From: JADHUC01 sp964617665
GTDB lineage: Bacteria > Planctomycetota > Planctomycetia > Pirellulales > Pirellulaceae
DNA length: 18,917 nt
Direction of reading: 5' to 3'
NCBI GenBank assembly: GCA_964617665.1
Contig: CAZUAH010000258.1
Span: 1-18,917 of the forward strand
Part shown: piece by piece, positions 1 to 7,477 of the stretch
Layout of the letters: each line of letters starts with the position of its first letter
How positions within the stretch are numbered: the first letter of the stretch is position 1
Program-made: the position numbers and the translations under genes
Notes under the pieces: model-generated
Told to the model about the DNA's origin: nothing
What the model saw: the letters and a program-made list of their open reading frames with translations, nothing else
Databases searched by the model: none

Positions 1-30
1 CCTCCTTCAGCAAAGCGCGCGCCTCCCCCT

Positions 31-1011
31 CTACCGTTCTGGTGTACGCTCACGTGGCAATAGGTGGCCGCCGTACGGTGGCTTGGCGGTTGGGTACAGC
101 GTTTTGGCTTCGGTGTACCAGCGCTTTGCCTCGTCTACCTTTCCCCAGGCCGCGTACAAATCGCCATAGGCGGCCGAAAGGTTGGCCTTCTGCATAATCC
201 GCCATGGTGGACCAGGTAGCCGCTCCATCGCCTCGTCCAGGCACTTCTTGGCTCGCTCGAACTCGCCGAATTGAGCGTACAGCGAGGCCAGCCCGACGTA
301 GCCGAACATCGGCGCGTTCTCGTGTGGCTGAGCCAGATACCACTCGTGGGCTCGGACTGACCACACAGGCTCGCCTCCCAGGAACGTGTACATGGGGTAC
401 TCGTGATGATCGTTCATATCGTCCTTCTCATGGTAGATCCACATCAGCTTGATCGCCTCGCGATGCGTTTCGGGTTTGCCTAGTGAAAGCAATCGCCGGA
501 TCTCCAGACGAGCCTCTTTCCAGGGTAGCGACCTGTCATACTTAGTTGTGACCGTTTCCAGCCACGGTGGCGGGATGACCAATTCCTCCAGCAACTCGTC
601 GAGCGACCGTTGGGCCGCAGGCTTAGACTCGGTTGTCCCGATTGCTTCAGGCGATGCAACAGGCTGCTCGGCCGGCGGTTCTTCGACGGTCTTGGGCGGC
701 TCCTCAGTTACGGGCTCTTTGGACATGGACTGCGAATCCGGAACCGCGCCAGGATCAGCGACGCGGTCTGTCGACGCCGGCTCGACGAGAGCTTCTTCGG
801 GTTTTGCAGATTCGGAAGGTCCCTCGACTGCGGCTGCTTCGTCCGGCTCCGTCTCCTCACTTTCTGCATCCGCAGATGGATCGGTTGGCGTATCGGCAAG
901 TGGCTGCGTGTCGACGCCTTGATCCACCGCTTGTTGATCACCGCAACCGAAGAACGTGAATGCCGTGAGTAATACGACGGACAAGAGCAATGATGCGGAA
1001 CGCGACAGCAT
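31..1011 (-). CDS. TPR-containing lipoprotein with acidic, proline-rich linker
   Basis: Predicted lipoprotein of 326 residues, function unknown. The N-terminus has a short basic stretch (MLSRS), a hydrophobic core and a lipobox-like TFFGC, giving lipidation at Cys23. About 110 residues of low complexity follow (rich in E, P, A, D, S and T), a flexible acidic tether. The C-terminal 120 residues contain helical pairs matching tetratricopeptide repeats (YVGLASLYAQFGEFERAKKC; ANLSAAYGDLYAAWGKVDEA), so the distal part probably binds protein. I start at the ATG at 1011, because the signal peptide begins there and AAAGG lies upstream; the in-frame ATG at 1047 has no Shine-Dalgarno and would add an odd leader. 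It reads in the same direction as the two upstream minus-strand genes but is separated by 188 bp containing a structured element, so it may have its own transcript. Confidence 0.8.
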   Translation of the reverse strand: MLSRSASLLLSVVLLTAFTFFGCGDQQAVDQGVDTQPLADTPTDPSADAESEETEPDEAAAVEGPSESAKPEEALVEPASTDRVADPGAVPDSQSMSKEPVTEEPPKTVEEPPAEQPVASPEAIGTTESKPAAQRSLDELLEELVIPPPWLETVTTKYDRSLPWKEARLEIRRLLSLGKPETHREAIKLMWIYHEKDDMNDHHEYPMYTFLGGEPVWSVRAHEWYLAQPHENAPMFGYVGLASLYAQFGEFERAKKCLDEAMERLPGPPWRIMQKANLSAAYGDLYAAWGKVDEAKRWYTEAKTLYPTAKPPYGGHLLPRERTPER

Positions 1012-1099
1012 GGGCAGGACCTTTCCGTGGATTGGGTAGGACGACATTAGGAGGAAAACATTTTGCACGACGCCGTGAGAGAATGCAAACAGACGCCCA

Positions 1100-1149
1100 C
1101 AGGCACGCTTGGGCTAGATATTATTCACAAGCATGCCTGCGATCTAGCC
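1100..1149. promoter_or_regulatory. Nested inverted repeats with H-type pseudoknot topology
   Basis: CAGGCACGCTTG (1100-1111) pairs with CAAGCATGCCTG (1128-1139) with one mismatch. The intervening loop begins with GGCTAGAT (1112-1119), which is perfectly complementary to ATCTAGCC (1142-1149) just beyond the stem. Both pairings can coexist as a pseudoknot. The element lies in the 188-bp gap between two minus-strand genes, about 90 nt before the lipoprotein start, so it could be a leader structure or the 3' end of the transcript from the gene ending at 1200. There is no U-tract typical of an intrinsic terminator. The pairing is seen directly; the function is a guess. Confidence 0.4.
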
Positions 1150-1199
1150 GATCTTCAGCACATGGAAGAATGATCTGCCCTCCAGCGCGATTAAGAAAG

Positions 1200-1535
1200 C
1201 TAGTCTTCCTTACTTTCCTTTTCAATCTTGACCATGGTGGCGTCCAGCGTCGGCTCGCCAGCAGACTTCAATTCAATTGTGGCAACAAGCTGAGGGGCAG
1301 GCATGACCTCTTTTTCTTTGTTCTTTGTCGGGAAGACATAAAGATACGCCTTTTGCTCTTGGTGGTCCGTTACTTCAATCGTCAGGCCGCCGAGCCCTCC
1401 CATGATCGTGTCGAAATCAGCGTCGTACCTGTGTGAATCGTTCTGACCAAAAGATGCTCCCATCAGCACAATTGCCGCGGACGTGACAACGCAACCAATC
1501 AAAAAGGACATCGACTTCTGAAAACGGTTAGACAT
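1200..1535 (-). CDS. Small exported protein of unknown function
   Basis: A 111-residue protein with a basic N-terminus (MSNRFQK) and one hydrophobic segment at about residues 8-28 ending near SFGQ, so a cleavable signal peptide or membrane anchor. The mature part has a Gly-rich patch (IMGGLGG) and a Lys/Glu-rich C-terminus. I recognise no family. The start at 1535 is preferred over the ATG at 1550, because GGGAGA, a good Shine-Dalgarno, overlaps that upstream ATG and sits 7 nt before 1535. The gene is 44 bp downstream of the rhomboid gene on the same strand and is probably co-transcribed with it, though nothing in the sequence says it is a substrate. Confidence 0.65.
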   Translation of the reverse strand: MSNRFQKSMSFLIGCVVTSAAIVLMGASFGQNDSHRYDADFDTIMGGLGGLTIEVTDHQEQKAYLYVFPTKNKEKEVMPAPQLVATIELKSAGEPTLDATMVKIEKESKED

Positions 1536-1579
1536 GACAATATCTCCCATTGCTAGTGACTTGACTTCTACTTCTACCG

Positions 1580-2479
1580 CTAAGGTTCATCATAGTTCCC
1601 AATATCAGGATCTAGTGATTTGGCACGTTCAAGATCAGCCGAGGACTTGTCGAACAATCCCATGTCGTGATAGACGCATCCACGATTCCAAATTGCCCAA
1701 GCGGCTCTAGGTTTGCGTTCAATTGCGCGAGTGTAATAGTCGACAGCCGATTCATATTCCCTATCAATGTGGGATTCAGATGCCTTGTGATACAGCCATT
1801 GAATCGACCAAGGGGCCCAAAACAGAGGAATCCACGAAGCGACAATCATCAGCAGGATTCCCGGCATCGCGAGTCTTCTGTTCAGTACGAAATAGGCGGC
1901 AGTCAATCCACCAAAGATCATCCCCGTGGTATGCGCAACATTGCCGACGTTGAACACTCCCGTGTACGTGGTCGCCATACATCCGAAGAGCCACACAATC
2001 CACAAAGCGATCATGCGACTATCAAGCACGGCGGCGAATGAAGGATTGCGATGTCGGATCAGTACGGCAAACCCGAACAAGGCGTAGCCGACACCTGAAG
2101 CGCCGATGCCGGTCGTATCCGACAACGCAAGCTGCAACGACGAAGAAACAAACCCGGCAAATGCGAAGAACAACAGGTATGCGATAGAACCGTATTCAAG
2201 TTCGAAACGACCGCCAAGTACCCAAAGCCAGTAAACGTTGAAGGCAAGGTGAACAAGGGAGAAGTGAACAAAACACGAAGTGATCAAGCCCCAATATGCA
2301 CCGTCCCAAATCGAATGGGCGTCAACGTAACCCCAACGGGAGAGGTTCTCCAATGACTCGTAGTCATCTGTTACAGCGAGTCCGAGGAAGATGACTATAC
2401 ATGCCAGGGTCGTTGATACGGTGACCCACGGCCAACCATTGGCGGCATCGTTCGTCGGTTCAGTGTTCGCAGTTACCAC
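1580..2479 (-). CDS. Rhomboid family intramembrane serine protease with C-terminal TPR
   Basis: A 299-residue polytopic membrane protein. Rhomboids cut substrates within the membrane using a Ser-His dyad. The signature is complete: the HxxxxHxxxN pattern at His72, His77 and Asn81 (oxyanion side), GASG with nucleophile Ser128, and AHTTG with catalytic His183. About six hydrophobic segments span residues 20-225. The C-terminal 60 residues (about 240-297) form a soluble TPR-like hairpin pair (YESAVDYYTRAIERKP; GLFDKSSADLERAKSLDP), suggesting substrate or partner recruitment. The start is GTG at 2479; upstream the frame reaches a stop without a better start, and the Shine-Dalgarno is weak. The small exported protein gene follows 44 bp downstream. 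I am confident it is an active rhomboid; the substrate is unknown. Confidence 0.9.
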   Translation of the reverse strand: MVTANTEPTNDAANGWPWVTVSTTLACIVIFLGLAVTDDYESLENLSRWGYVDAHSIWDGAYWGLITSCFVHFSLVHLAFNVYWLWVLGGRFELEYGSIAYLLFFAFAGFVSSSLQLALSDTTGIGASGVGYALFGFAVLIRHRNPSFAAVLDSRMIALWIVWLFGCMATTYTGVFNVGNVAHTTGMIFGGLTAAYFVLNRRLAMPGILLMIVASWIPLFWAPWSIQWLYHKASESHIDREYESAVDYYTRAIERKPRAAWAIWNRGCVYHDMGLFDKSSADLERAKSLDPDIGNYDEP

Positions 2480-2606
2480 GTTTCTTGACTTCGAAGCCGA
2501 ATGACTTCTGTTCCCATTCTAGGTCTGCACAGATACTTGATGCATTCTACCTTCTGCCTTCGGCTTACGGCTTTCAATGGCCAGTTTTTGCCTTTGAGCT
2601 TGTGGA

Positions 2607-2636
2607 AGGGGCGGCCTAAAACACCCGGCCGCCCCT
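2607..2636. repeat. GC-rich perfect hairpin, REP-like
   Basis: AGGGGCGGCC (2607-2616) and GGCCGCCCCT (2627-2635 plus T2636) form a perfect 10-bp stem with a 10-nt loop, TAAAACACCC. It stands in a gene-free region and is strongly GC-rich compared with its surroundings. Its appearance is that of a dispersed extragenic palindrome. It could also act as a bidirectional transcription barrier, but no T-tract follows on either strand. Copy number in the genome cannot be judged from this window. Confidence 0.5.
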
Positions 2637-2701
2637 ACCCCTGCCTATTCTTGGACAGTTTCTTTCTCTTTCGAAAGGCTCTAACTCGGATCGTTTGCAC
2701 T

Positions 2702-2718
2702 GCACTCTGCCGGAGTGC
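2702..2718. repeat. Short perfect hairpin
   Basis: GCACTC and GAGTGC flank the 5-nt loop TGCCG, about 160 bp upstream of the propeller gene. It may be part of its leader or an operator. A stem of 6 bp is within what chance allows in this window. Confidence 0.25.
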
Positions 2719-2874
2719 GTGGACTAGCTCTGACGACGCCGCGCCGCCTTCACCTTGCCGGTGCCGAGATCGCAAGTTACCGTAGAGGCACGGCGCACTG
2801 CTGAGTTGCTCAATGAAGCCGCCCGCTGAACGCACACCAACCTACGACATTTGAATCTCCAAAGGACAGGCATC

Positions 2875-3873
2875 ATGAAACGATTCCACTCGATGTTGTT
2901 GGTACGTATCTTTGGCCTTCGACCGCTTGCCGGTCCCAAGGCACACCATCGTGTTCCCGCATTGGCCGTCCTAGCAGTCGCGCTGTTCGGTGCGCACGTA
3001 GCTGCCGCCGCGGACACGTCGAATGGTGACACTCCACGGCTAACGCTTGGCAAAGCCTTCGCATGTGCCGACTATGGTGGCGACAAGATCTACCTGGTTG
3101 ACAAGGCAGGCAAGATCACTTGGCAGTATCCGGCCGCCAGACCGCAAGATGTCTGGGTTCTTCTCAACGGCAATATCCTCTTCTCGCATCTCAAGGGAGC
3201 GAAAGAGGTAACACATCAGAAAGAAGTCGTCTGGGAATACAAGACGGCTGAGAAAAACGAGGTTCATGCGTGTCAGCCGCTGCCCGACGGTTTGGTCATG
3301 ATTGCCGAGTCAGGCCCGATGCGGATCATCGAAGTAGATCGCGAAGGCAGAATTGTCAAAAAGGTCGAGCTGACCACCGAATGCAAGCACACGCATCGCC
3401 AGATGCGATGCGCGCGGAAGACTGCCGACGGCAATTACCTCGTCGGGCAATATGCTGACGGTGTTGTACGCGAGTACGGCCCGACAGGCGATATCGTCCG
3501 AGATATTCCTCAGAAGATGGCTTTTGGCGGTATCCGGTTGCCCAACGGCAACACACTGATCGCCACCGGCGACGCTCATCGCATCGTCGAGGTGGACTCG
3601 GAAGGCAACATCGTTTGGGAGGTCAAGGAGAACGACTTGCCTGGCAATCCGCTGCGGTTCGTCGCTGGAATGCAGCGGCTGCCCAACGGCAACACGTTGG
3701 TGTGCAATTGGGGTGGACATGGGCACGTCGGTCAACAGCCACAGATCTTCGAGGTCACCCGGGACAAGAAGGTCGTTGGTGAGGTTTTCGACTCCACACA
3801 GTTCAAGACTATTAGTGGCGTCTTTGCGATTGGGCTCGCGGGCGATGCCACTAAGTATGAGATTCTGCGATAA
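2875..3873 (+). CDS. Secreted PQQ-like beta-propeller repeat protein
   Basis: A 332-residue exported protein. After a long basic n-region, a hydrophobic segment (about residues 28-46) ends in HVAAAAD, a good signal peptidase site. The mature part consists of propeller-like blades with recurring strand-turn motifs: LLNGNILFSH, LPDGLVMIAE, LPNGNTLIATG (from about residue 222) and LPNGNTLVCNWGG (about 269), alternating with IxEVDxEGxIVWE-type strands. This resembles the PQQ-binding-like and arylsulfotransferase-like propellers common in planctomycetes. No catalytic residues can be assigned, so the role (ligand binding or scaffold) is open. The ATG at 2875 is chosen over TTG at 2851, because AAAGGA lies 8 nt upstream and the signal peptide starts there. 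The hydrolase gene begins 13 bp after its stop, so the two form an operon. Confidence 0.8.
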   Translation: MKRFHSMLLVRIFGLRPLAGPKAHHRVPALAVLAVALFGAHVAAAADTSNGDTPRLTLGKAFACADYGGDKIYLVDKAGKITWQYPAARPQDVWVLLNGNILFSHLKGAKEVTHQKEVVWEYKTAEKNEVHACQPLPDGLVMIAESGPMRIIEVDREGRIVKKVELTTECKHTHRQMRCARKTADGNYLVGQYADGVVREYGPTGDIVRDIPQKMAFGGIRLPNGNTLIATGDAHRIVEVDSEGNIVWEVKENDLPGNPLRFVAGMQRLPNGNTLVCNWGGHGHVGQQPQIFEVTRDKKVVGEVFDSTQFKTISGVFAIGLAGDATKYEILR

Positions 3874-3886
3874 GGCTCGGAACATC

Positions 3887-6076
3887 ATGTCTGGATTTGG
3901 GATCAGGTTGGGGGTCGCGTGTAGCATCTGTGTGTGGACTGCGAGTTCGACCGGGGCCGAGGTTGTATCGGATTGGTCGGAAGGCGAGTCCACTTGGTCG
4001 ACGCAGAGCTACTGGCAGGACGAAAACATCCTGCAGCAATACACGTTCACGCCGAACAAGGACGACCGAAAGATCGGCGAATCCAGCGTGCAAGTCCGCA
4101 TGCAGGTGGCGGCGGAACGTCCCAGAGACCTGGTCGAATTGCGTTTGGCGCCACCGAAACCGTTGGACTTGTCCAGGGCCGAAGCGGTCGAGCTGTGGCT
4201 GAAGGTCGTCGAGGGATCTGGTTTGAGAGCGCGCAATGCGTACTTTTGCAGTCCGGGATACCAGAAGCTGGCCATTGTCGGTTGGCTCGATGCAATCGAC
4301 GTGTCCGCGCCGGGCGAGTGGCAACGGACCGTGATCGATCTGACCAACGTGCGCGTCCTCGACAAAGCCACCCCGAATCAGGCCGGCGTCTACGACCGAC
4401 ACGACGTGACAACCATCTGTCTGAATTTCCAGCTTCCTCCCGATGCAGTCGACCTCACGCTGTTGATTGATGGCATGCGCACCACGACATTGCCGCCGCT
4501 TCCCGAGCGACTGCGGGCCGCGGCGCTCAAAGCAGATGTGGGATTCTGGAGGTGGCGGGCCAAGTATCCCGAAAGGGATTTGTCGCCTCGACCGGATGAC
4601 GGGCGGAATCTGGCGCTCAGTATTCGCAAACTCACCAACGGATTTGCTCCTGAACGGCCATTTCTGATTTGGGGTATCGGGCCAAGCTATCTCAACTTCC
4701 TGGGCGATGGCACGGACTTGGCGTGTTATCTGCGACAGCGCTTTCCAAATGCCCCGCCGATCATCTACAGAAAGCACGTCGGCTCGTCAGTGCCCTGGCG
4801 ATACGTGCTGGGATGGGCACAACACGTAGTCGTGCCCGAGCGACCGGACCTGGTTGTTCTGTACGGCATCGGACTCGAGAGTGACTTGGAGAAGATCTTT
4901 CGGACGTTGCGCACGCAGACCACCGCCGACATCGTTGTGGCGAGCGTCCACTGGAAAGCCGACGATGTCAAACACTGGGGCAAAGATGAAGACGCCACAA
5001 ACTTTGGGGACATTCCCGAGATGCGCCGGATTTGTGAGAAGCACGGCGTCGAGTTCGTGGAAAACCGCAAGGAATGGGCCAGCTATATGCGTGCCCACGA
5101 CATGAAAGTCGAAGTGGATCCCGATGGTCTGCTCATGGACGCCGTCCATCAATCCAAGTACGGAGCATTGGTGATCAACGAGAACATGTTTCGCCATTTC
5201 GCCGCAAGAGACACCTATGCCTACGACCCGAACACCCGCGAACGTCGCCTGAGCGTGACGCGAGGCGAGGCGGTAACTGATAGCCGAAGCGGGCGCGGAG
5301 AAGCAACTTCCACCTCCGTCCCCTCTCTCTCTGGGAGAGGGCAGGGAGAGGGACAAGAAGACATCGAAGTTGCTTCTTCTCGACGTGAACGTGCAACGAC
5401 TTCGTCGTCGAATTGGGTCGTGCAGGATGGCGTGGCCAGTACCACGGCCTCGGGCAGTCAGATCAAAGTTCATTTCACAGGCAACCGAATCGATCTGATC
5501 GGTATGAAATCACCGGATGGCGGTAAGGCCCGGATCCTGCTGGATGGTCTGCCGGCGGAGGAGGTCCCCTGCTTTCTTGCCGGACCGATTGCGGCGGGTG
5601 CGAACAATGCCCGGCCGGAACGAGGCTCGGCCAGGGACATCGGGCCTCACGGCATTGCTCTCCGTAGGAGCCTTGTTCCGCAGACCTGGACCATCCTGGT
5701 GACGGACGACCAAGGCAACTACGAATTGACGGGCAGCATCACGGGTGCCGATGGCAAGGAAAATATGCTGAAGCCGTTTATCAGCAACAGCGGTCAGATC
5801 AGCATCCCGCCGGAACTCTGGCGTCACGGTTCCGGTTGTGTCCCATTTCTGCACCCATGGGGTGGCAAGATCGTGAACCAGACAGGCGACACCTATACAA
5901 TCGACGTCTATCGTGCCTGCAGTCCAACGGTCGATTTTCGCGGGAAAGGCGGCGACTTTCGCATCAACTTGTTTCAAGCCCTGCCGAATCAAGAACACAT
6001 TCTCGAACTGATCACCGTTGGAGACGGCAGAGTGTCCGTCAAACACTTTGACATCTTCCAGCCGCCATTGCATTGA
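3887..6076 (+). CDS. Secreted SGNH/GDSL-like hydrolase, multidomain
   Basis: A 729-residue exported protein. The signal peptide ends around residue 23 (SSTGAEVV). Residues 25-210 look like a beta-sandwich ligand-binding domain (VELWLKV, LTLLIDGMR). Residues about 255-440 resemble an SGNH hydrolase: WGIGPSY with candidate nucleophile Ser267, and MDAVHQSKYG with candidate Asp418 and His421 in the block V DxxH arrangement. The usual block III Asn is not obvious; LYGIGLE sits where GxN is expected. Residues 500-729 form a further beta-rich, carbohydrate-binding-like region. Residues about 470-499 come from a palindromic element and look like foreign linker. The start at 3887 is used because the signal peptide begins there and AAGG overlaps the previous stop; an in-frame start at 3713 would overlap the upstream gene. 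Likely role: extracellular ester or acetyl removal from polysaccharide, inferred from fold signatures. Confidence 0.75.
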   Translation: MSGFGIRLGVACSICVWTASSTGAEVVSDWSEGESTWSTQSYWQDENILQQYTFTPNKDDRKIGESSVQVRMQVAAERPRDLVELRLAPPKPLDLSRAEAVELWLKVVEGSGLRARNAYFCSPGYQKLAIVGWLDAIDVSAPGEWQRTVIDLTNVRVLDKATPNQAGVYDRHDVTTICLNFQLPPDAVDLTLLIDGMRTTTLPPLPERLRAAALKADVGFWRWRAKYPERDLSPRPDDGRNLALSIRKLTNGFAPERPFLIWGIGPSYLNFLGDGTDLACYLRQRFPNAPPIIYRKHVGSSVPWRYVLGWAQHVVVPERPDLVVLYGIGLESDLEKIFRTLRTQTTADIVVASVHWKADDVKHWGKDEDATNFGDIPEMRRICEKHGVEFVENRKEWASYMRAHDMKVEVDPDGLLMDAVHQSKYGALVINENMFRHFAARDTYAYDPNTRERRLSVTRGEAVTDSRSGRGEATSTSVPSLSGRGQGEGQEDIEVASSRRERATTSSSNWVVQDGVASTTASGSQIKVHFTGNRIDLIGMKSPDGGKARILLDGLPAEEVPCFLAGPIAAGANNARPERGSARDIGPHGIALRRSLVPQTWTILVTDDQGNYELTGSITGADGKENMLKPFISNSGQISIPPELWRHGSGCVPFLHPWGGKIVNQTGDTYTIDVYRACSPTVDFRGKGGDFRINLFQALPNQEHILELITVGDGRVSVKHFDIFQPPLH
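5294..5382. repeat. Palindromic REP/MITE-like element inside the hydrolase gene
   Basis: The element has terminal inverted repeats: GAAGCAACTTC (5300-5310) and GAAGTTGCTTC (5366-5376) are perfect, and the match extends to 15 of 17 positions over 5294-5310 and 5366-5382. Nested inside, CCCTCTC (5321-5327) pairs with GAGAGGG (5335-5341), and a further GGGAGAGGG block follows. CCCTCTCnnnnnnnGAGAGGG cores are, as far as I recall, widespread dispersed palindromes that produce spurious minus-strand peptides of the LPALSQRERG type, as here. The hydrolase reading frame runs through it without a stop and gains about 30 low-complexity residues rich in S, R, G, E and T. It carries no transposase; any mobility would depend on one encoded elsewhere. 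Confidence 0.7.
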
Positions 6077-6146
6077 TCGTCCATGATTCGGAGTACGATG
6101 TCGGCAAGCTGCCTGAGCGTCCGGCCAGGCTGGACGAGGGCCGACG

Positions 6147-6500
6147 AATGGGCACCGTATTCTCATCGCAAGCACCAAAGGCAAAATGATGGGTTGGAGC
6201 CATGCCGGAGCTCCGTGATTGCTTCCGGAGTCGGCCATCCTGAAGTCGGCAAATCGGAAAGAAAGGTGGACCGTTCGCCAGGGCACCACAAGGAATGGAT
6301 CGAGGCCGGCAAGCCGGAGATGGCCAAGAACGGCTTCGGGTACGCCGGCCCGTTTACCGAGTCGCTGCTGGTGGGCAACTTAGTCGTGCGGCTAGGCAAG
6401 AAGGTCGAGCGGGACGCTAAGTCACTGGGGTCCACCAGACTGCTCGGAAGCCAACGACTACATCAACAAGGACTACCGCCCCGGCTGGGAAATCTCGTGA
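6147..6500 (+). pseudogene. Frameshifted C-terminal remnant of a Gfo/Idh/MocA oxidoreductase
   Basis: Three adjacent pieces in two frames together match the end of Gfo/Idh/MocA proteins. Around 6159 one frame reads ILIASTKGKMMGWSHAGAP, a TGA stop, then LLPES. Around 6270-6420 a second frame reads RSPGHHKEWIEAGKP, YAGPFTESLLVGN and RLGKKVERDAK. From 6441 the first frame resumes with CSEANDYINKDYRPGWEIS and a stop at 6498-6500. The order and spacing of these motifs are those of the C-terminal third of this family, so I read it as a decayed gene with one nonsense codon and two frameshifts that restore the frame. No Rossmann domain precedes it, because the hydrolase gene ends at 6076. The N-terminal fragment at 9156 lies downstream on the same strand, so this is not simply its missing half. 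Confidence 0.7.
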
Positions 6501-6709
6501 GTCAGGCCAACGTAGGCGCGACACCCAGTGCTCTGCCAATGTAGAGAATTCAAACCGTAAATGGATCCGTCCCGTCACCCCGCTTCTTTCAAGGCGCGGA
6601 ACGCTGTTCAGAACCAAATCGCGTTGGCGGAAGACTCGAATCTGGGGGCACAGGCTCTCAAACACTGGCCTTGCCGCGAGTCAGTCATCATCGATGGGAC
6701 AATCATCGC

Positions 6710-7447
6710 CTACGTTGAAGACTGGCGCAAGGCCCAAAGCACCCCCACGGCACATGCGAAGGCGGACACACCGCATACGACGAGGAGACCATCACAATAC
6801 CGAAACGCCGAATAGACCACGACCACGACTTGGCTCAAGATGACTCCCCAGGCCACTGACTTCAGTACAGGACGTGACCCCCTAATTCTGTGTTCTGTGT
6901 TGCCCGTTGGAGCGTTTTCCAGGTGAGGATCGGCGACATCGACCTGCTGTTGCTCCACCGGTGGAGCAAGTACTGTCGCCTCCGAAGCCTTGGTCAACTC
7001 CGCTTCAACAATCTCATCCAGTGCCTCAACGCATCCGACTTGCTTGTCCTCCTCCTTGATGGCCCCATCGATGCGAGCGAACTTGATCTCCAGGCTCTCG
7101 TCTGGCCCTGCTGAAACGGGCCGTTTCATTATTCTCCGGAGCCTATCATAGAGGATATTCAGGTTTTTCTTTGAGCAAAGATCGGACGGTACTACGGCGA
7201 TAGCGGCTATCGAGGGACTCCGTCCTTTCGCTGTTGGATTTTCACAGCAATCATCATCGACTATCTCACCAATGAGCATCCCTTGTTGATGAGGTTCCTG
7301 AACTCGACCGCGTTCGCCATTGTGGATGCGCGGTCCAATGACCTCCGCGACGCCCCGGGTTTTACCCTTGGCATTCGGATGGAAAGCCCAGCCCTCACCA
7401 GATTGAAACCATCGATGAACGAATACAAGAATGCGTTCGGTGTTCAT
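6710..7447 (-). CDS. Membrane-anchored protein of unknown family, partner of the GTPase
   Basis: A 245-residue protein that I do not recognise. Residues 1-130 look globular, with beta-strand-like stretches (ERILVFVHRWFQ, GMLIGEIVDDD, IAAIAVVPSD) and a helix near residue 100 (LYDRLRRIMKR). A charged linker follows (EEDKQVGCVEALDEIVEAEL). The C-terminus has two hydrophobic segments, about residues 198-213 and 219-240, so the soluble part is probably tethered at the cytoplasmic face. The ATG at 7447 is used; GTG at 7456 is possible and would add three residues. Neither has a clear Shine-Dalgarno, so translation may be coupled to the GTPase gene, whose stop is 30 bp upstream. A bare reading frame of this length could be fortuitous, but the domain layout and tight spacing argue for a real gene. 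Confidence 0.55.
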   Translation of the reverse strand: MNTERILVFVHRWFQSGEGWAFHPNAKGKTRGVAEVIGPRIHNGERGRVQEPHQQGMLIGEIVDDDCCENPTAKGRSPSIAAIAVVPSDLCSKKNLNILYDRLRRIMKRPVSAGPDESLEIKFARIDGAIKEEDKQVGCVEALDEIVEAELTKASEATVLAPPVEQQQVDVADPHLENAPTGNTEHRIRGSRPVLKSVAWGVILSQVVVVVYSAFRYCDGLLVVCGVSAFACAVGVLWALRQSST

Positions 7448-7477
7448 AGAATCCACAAGTTGGAAATATCGTTGAAC

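Larger units (their letters stand above)
2480..2874. other. Gene-free divergent region
   Basis: This 395-bp stretch separates the minus-strand rhomboid operon from the plus-strand propeller/esterase operon, so it should hold promoters for both. I see no convincing -35/-10 pair. It contains two hairpins (2607-2636 and 2702-2718, listed separately). Short reading frames across it on both strands lack ribosome binding sites and have no recognisable protein signature. The ribosome binding site of the plus-strand gene, AAAGGA, is at 2861-2866. Confidence 0.5.

Noticed and set aside
449..972. Plus-strand frames of up to 157 codons over the lipoprotein gene
   Set aside because: Ser/Gly-rich and Arg-rich translations arise from the low-complexity linker of the minus-strand gene; no start signals.
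2635..2835. Minus-strand 66-codon basic frame upstream of the propeller gene
   Set aside because: No ribosome binding site, no homology I can recognise, and it spans the hairpin at 2702-2718; treated as non-coding.
3310..6289. Long minus-strand open frames opposite the propeller and hydrolase genes (for example 3310-3993, 3851-4777, 4787-5473 and 5510-6289)
   Set aside because: They are antisense to genes with signal peptides, domain motifs and operon spacing; they have no ribosome binding sites and show no domain pattern. GC-rich codon use keeps the opposite strand open.
6500..6815. Plus-strand 84-codon frame at 6561-6815
   Set aside because: No ribosome binding site, no recognisable motif, and it overlaps the end of the minus-strand membrane-protein gene.
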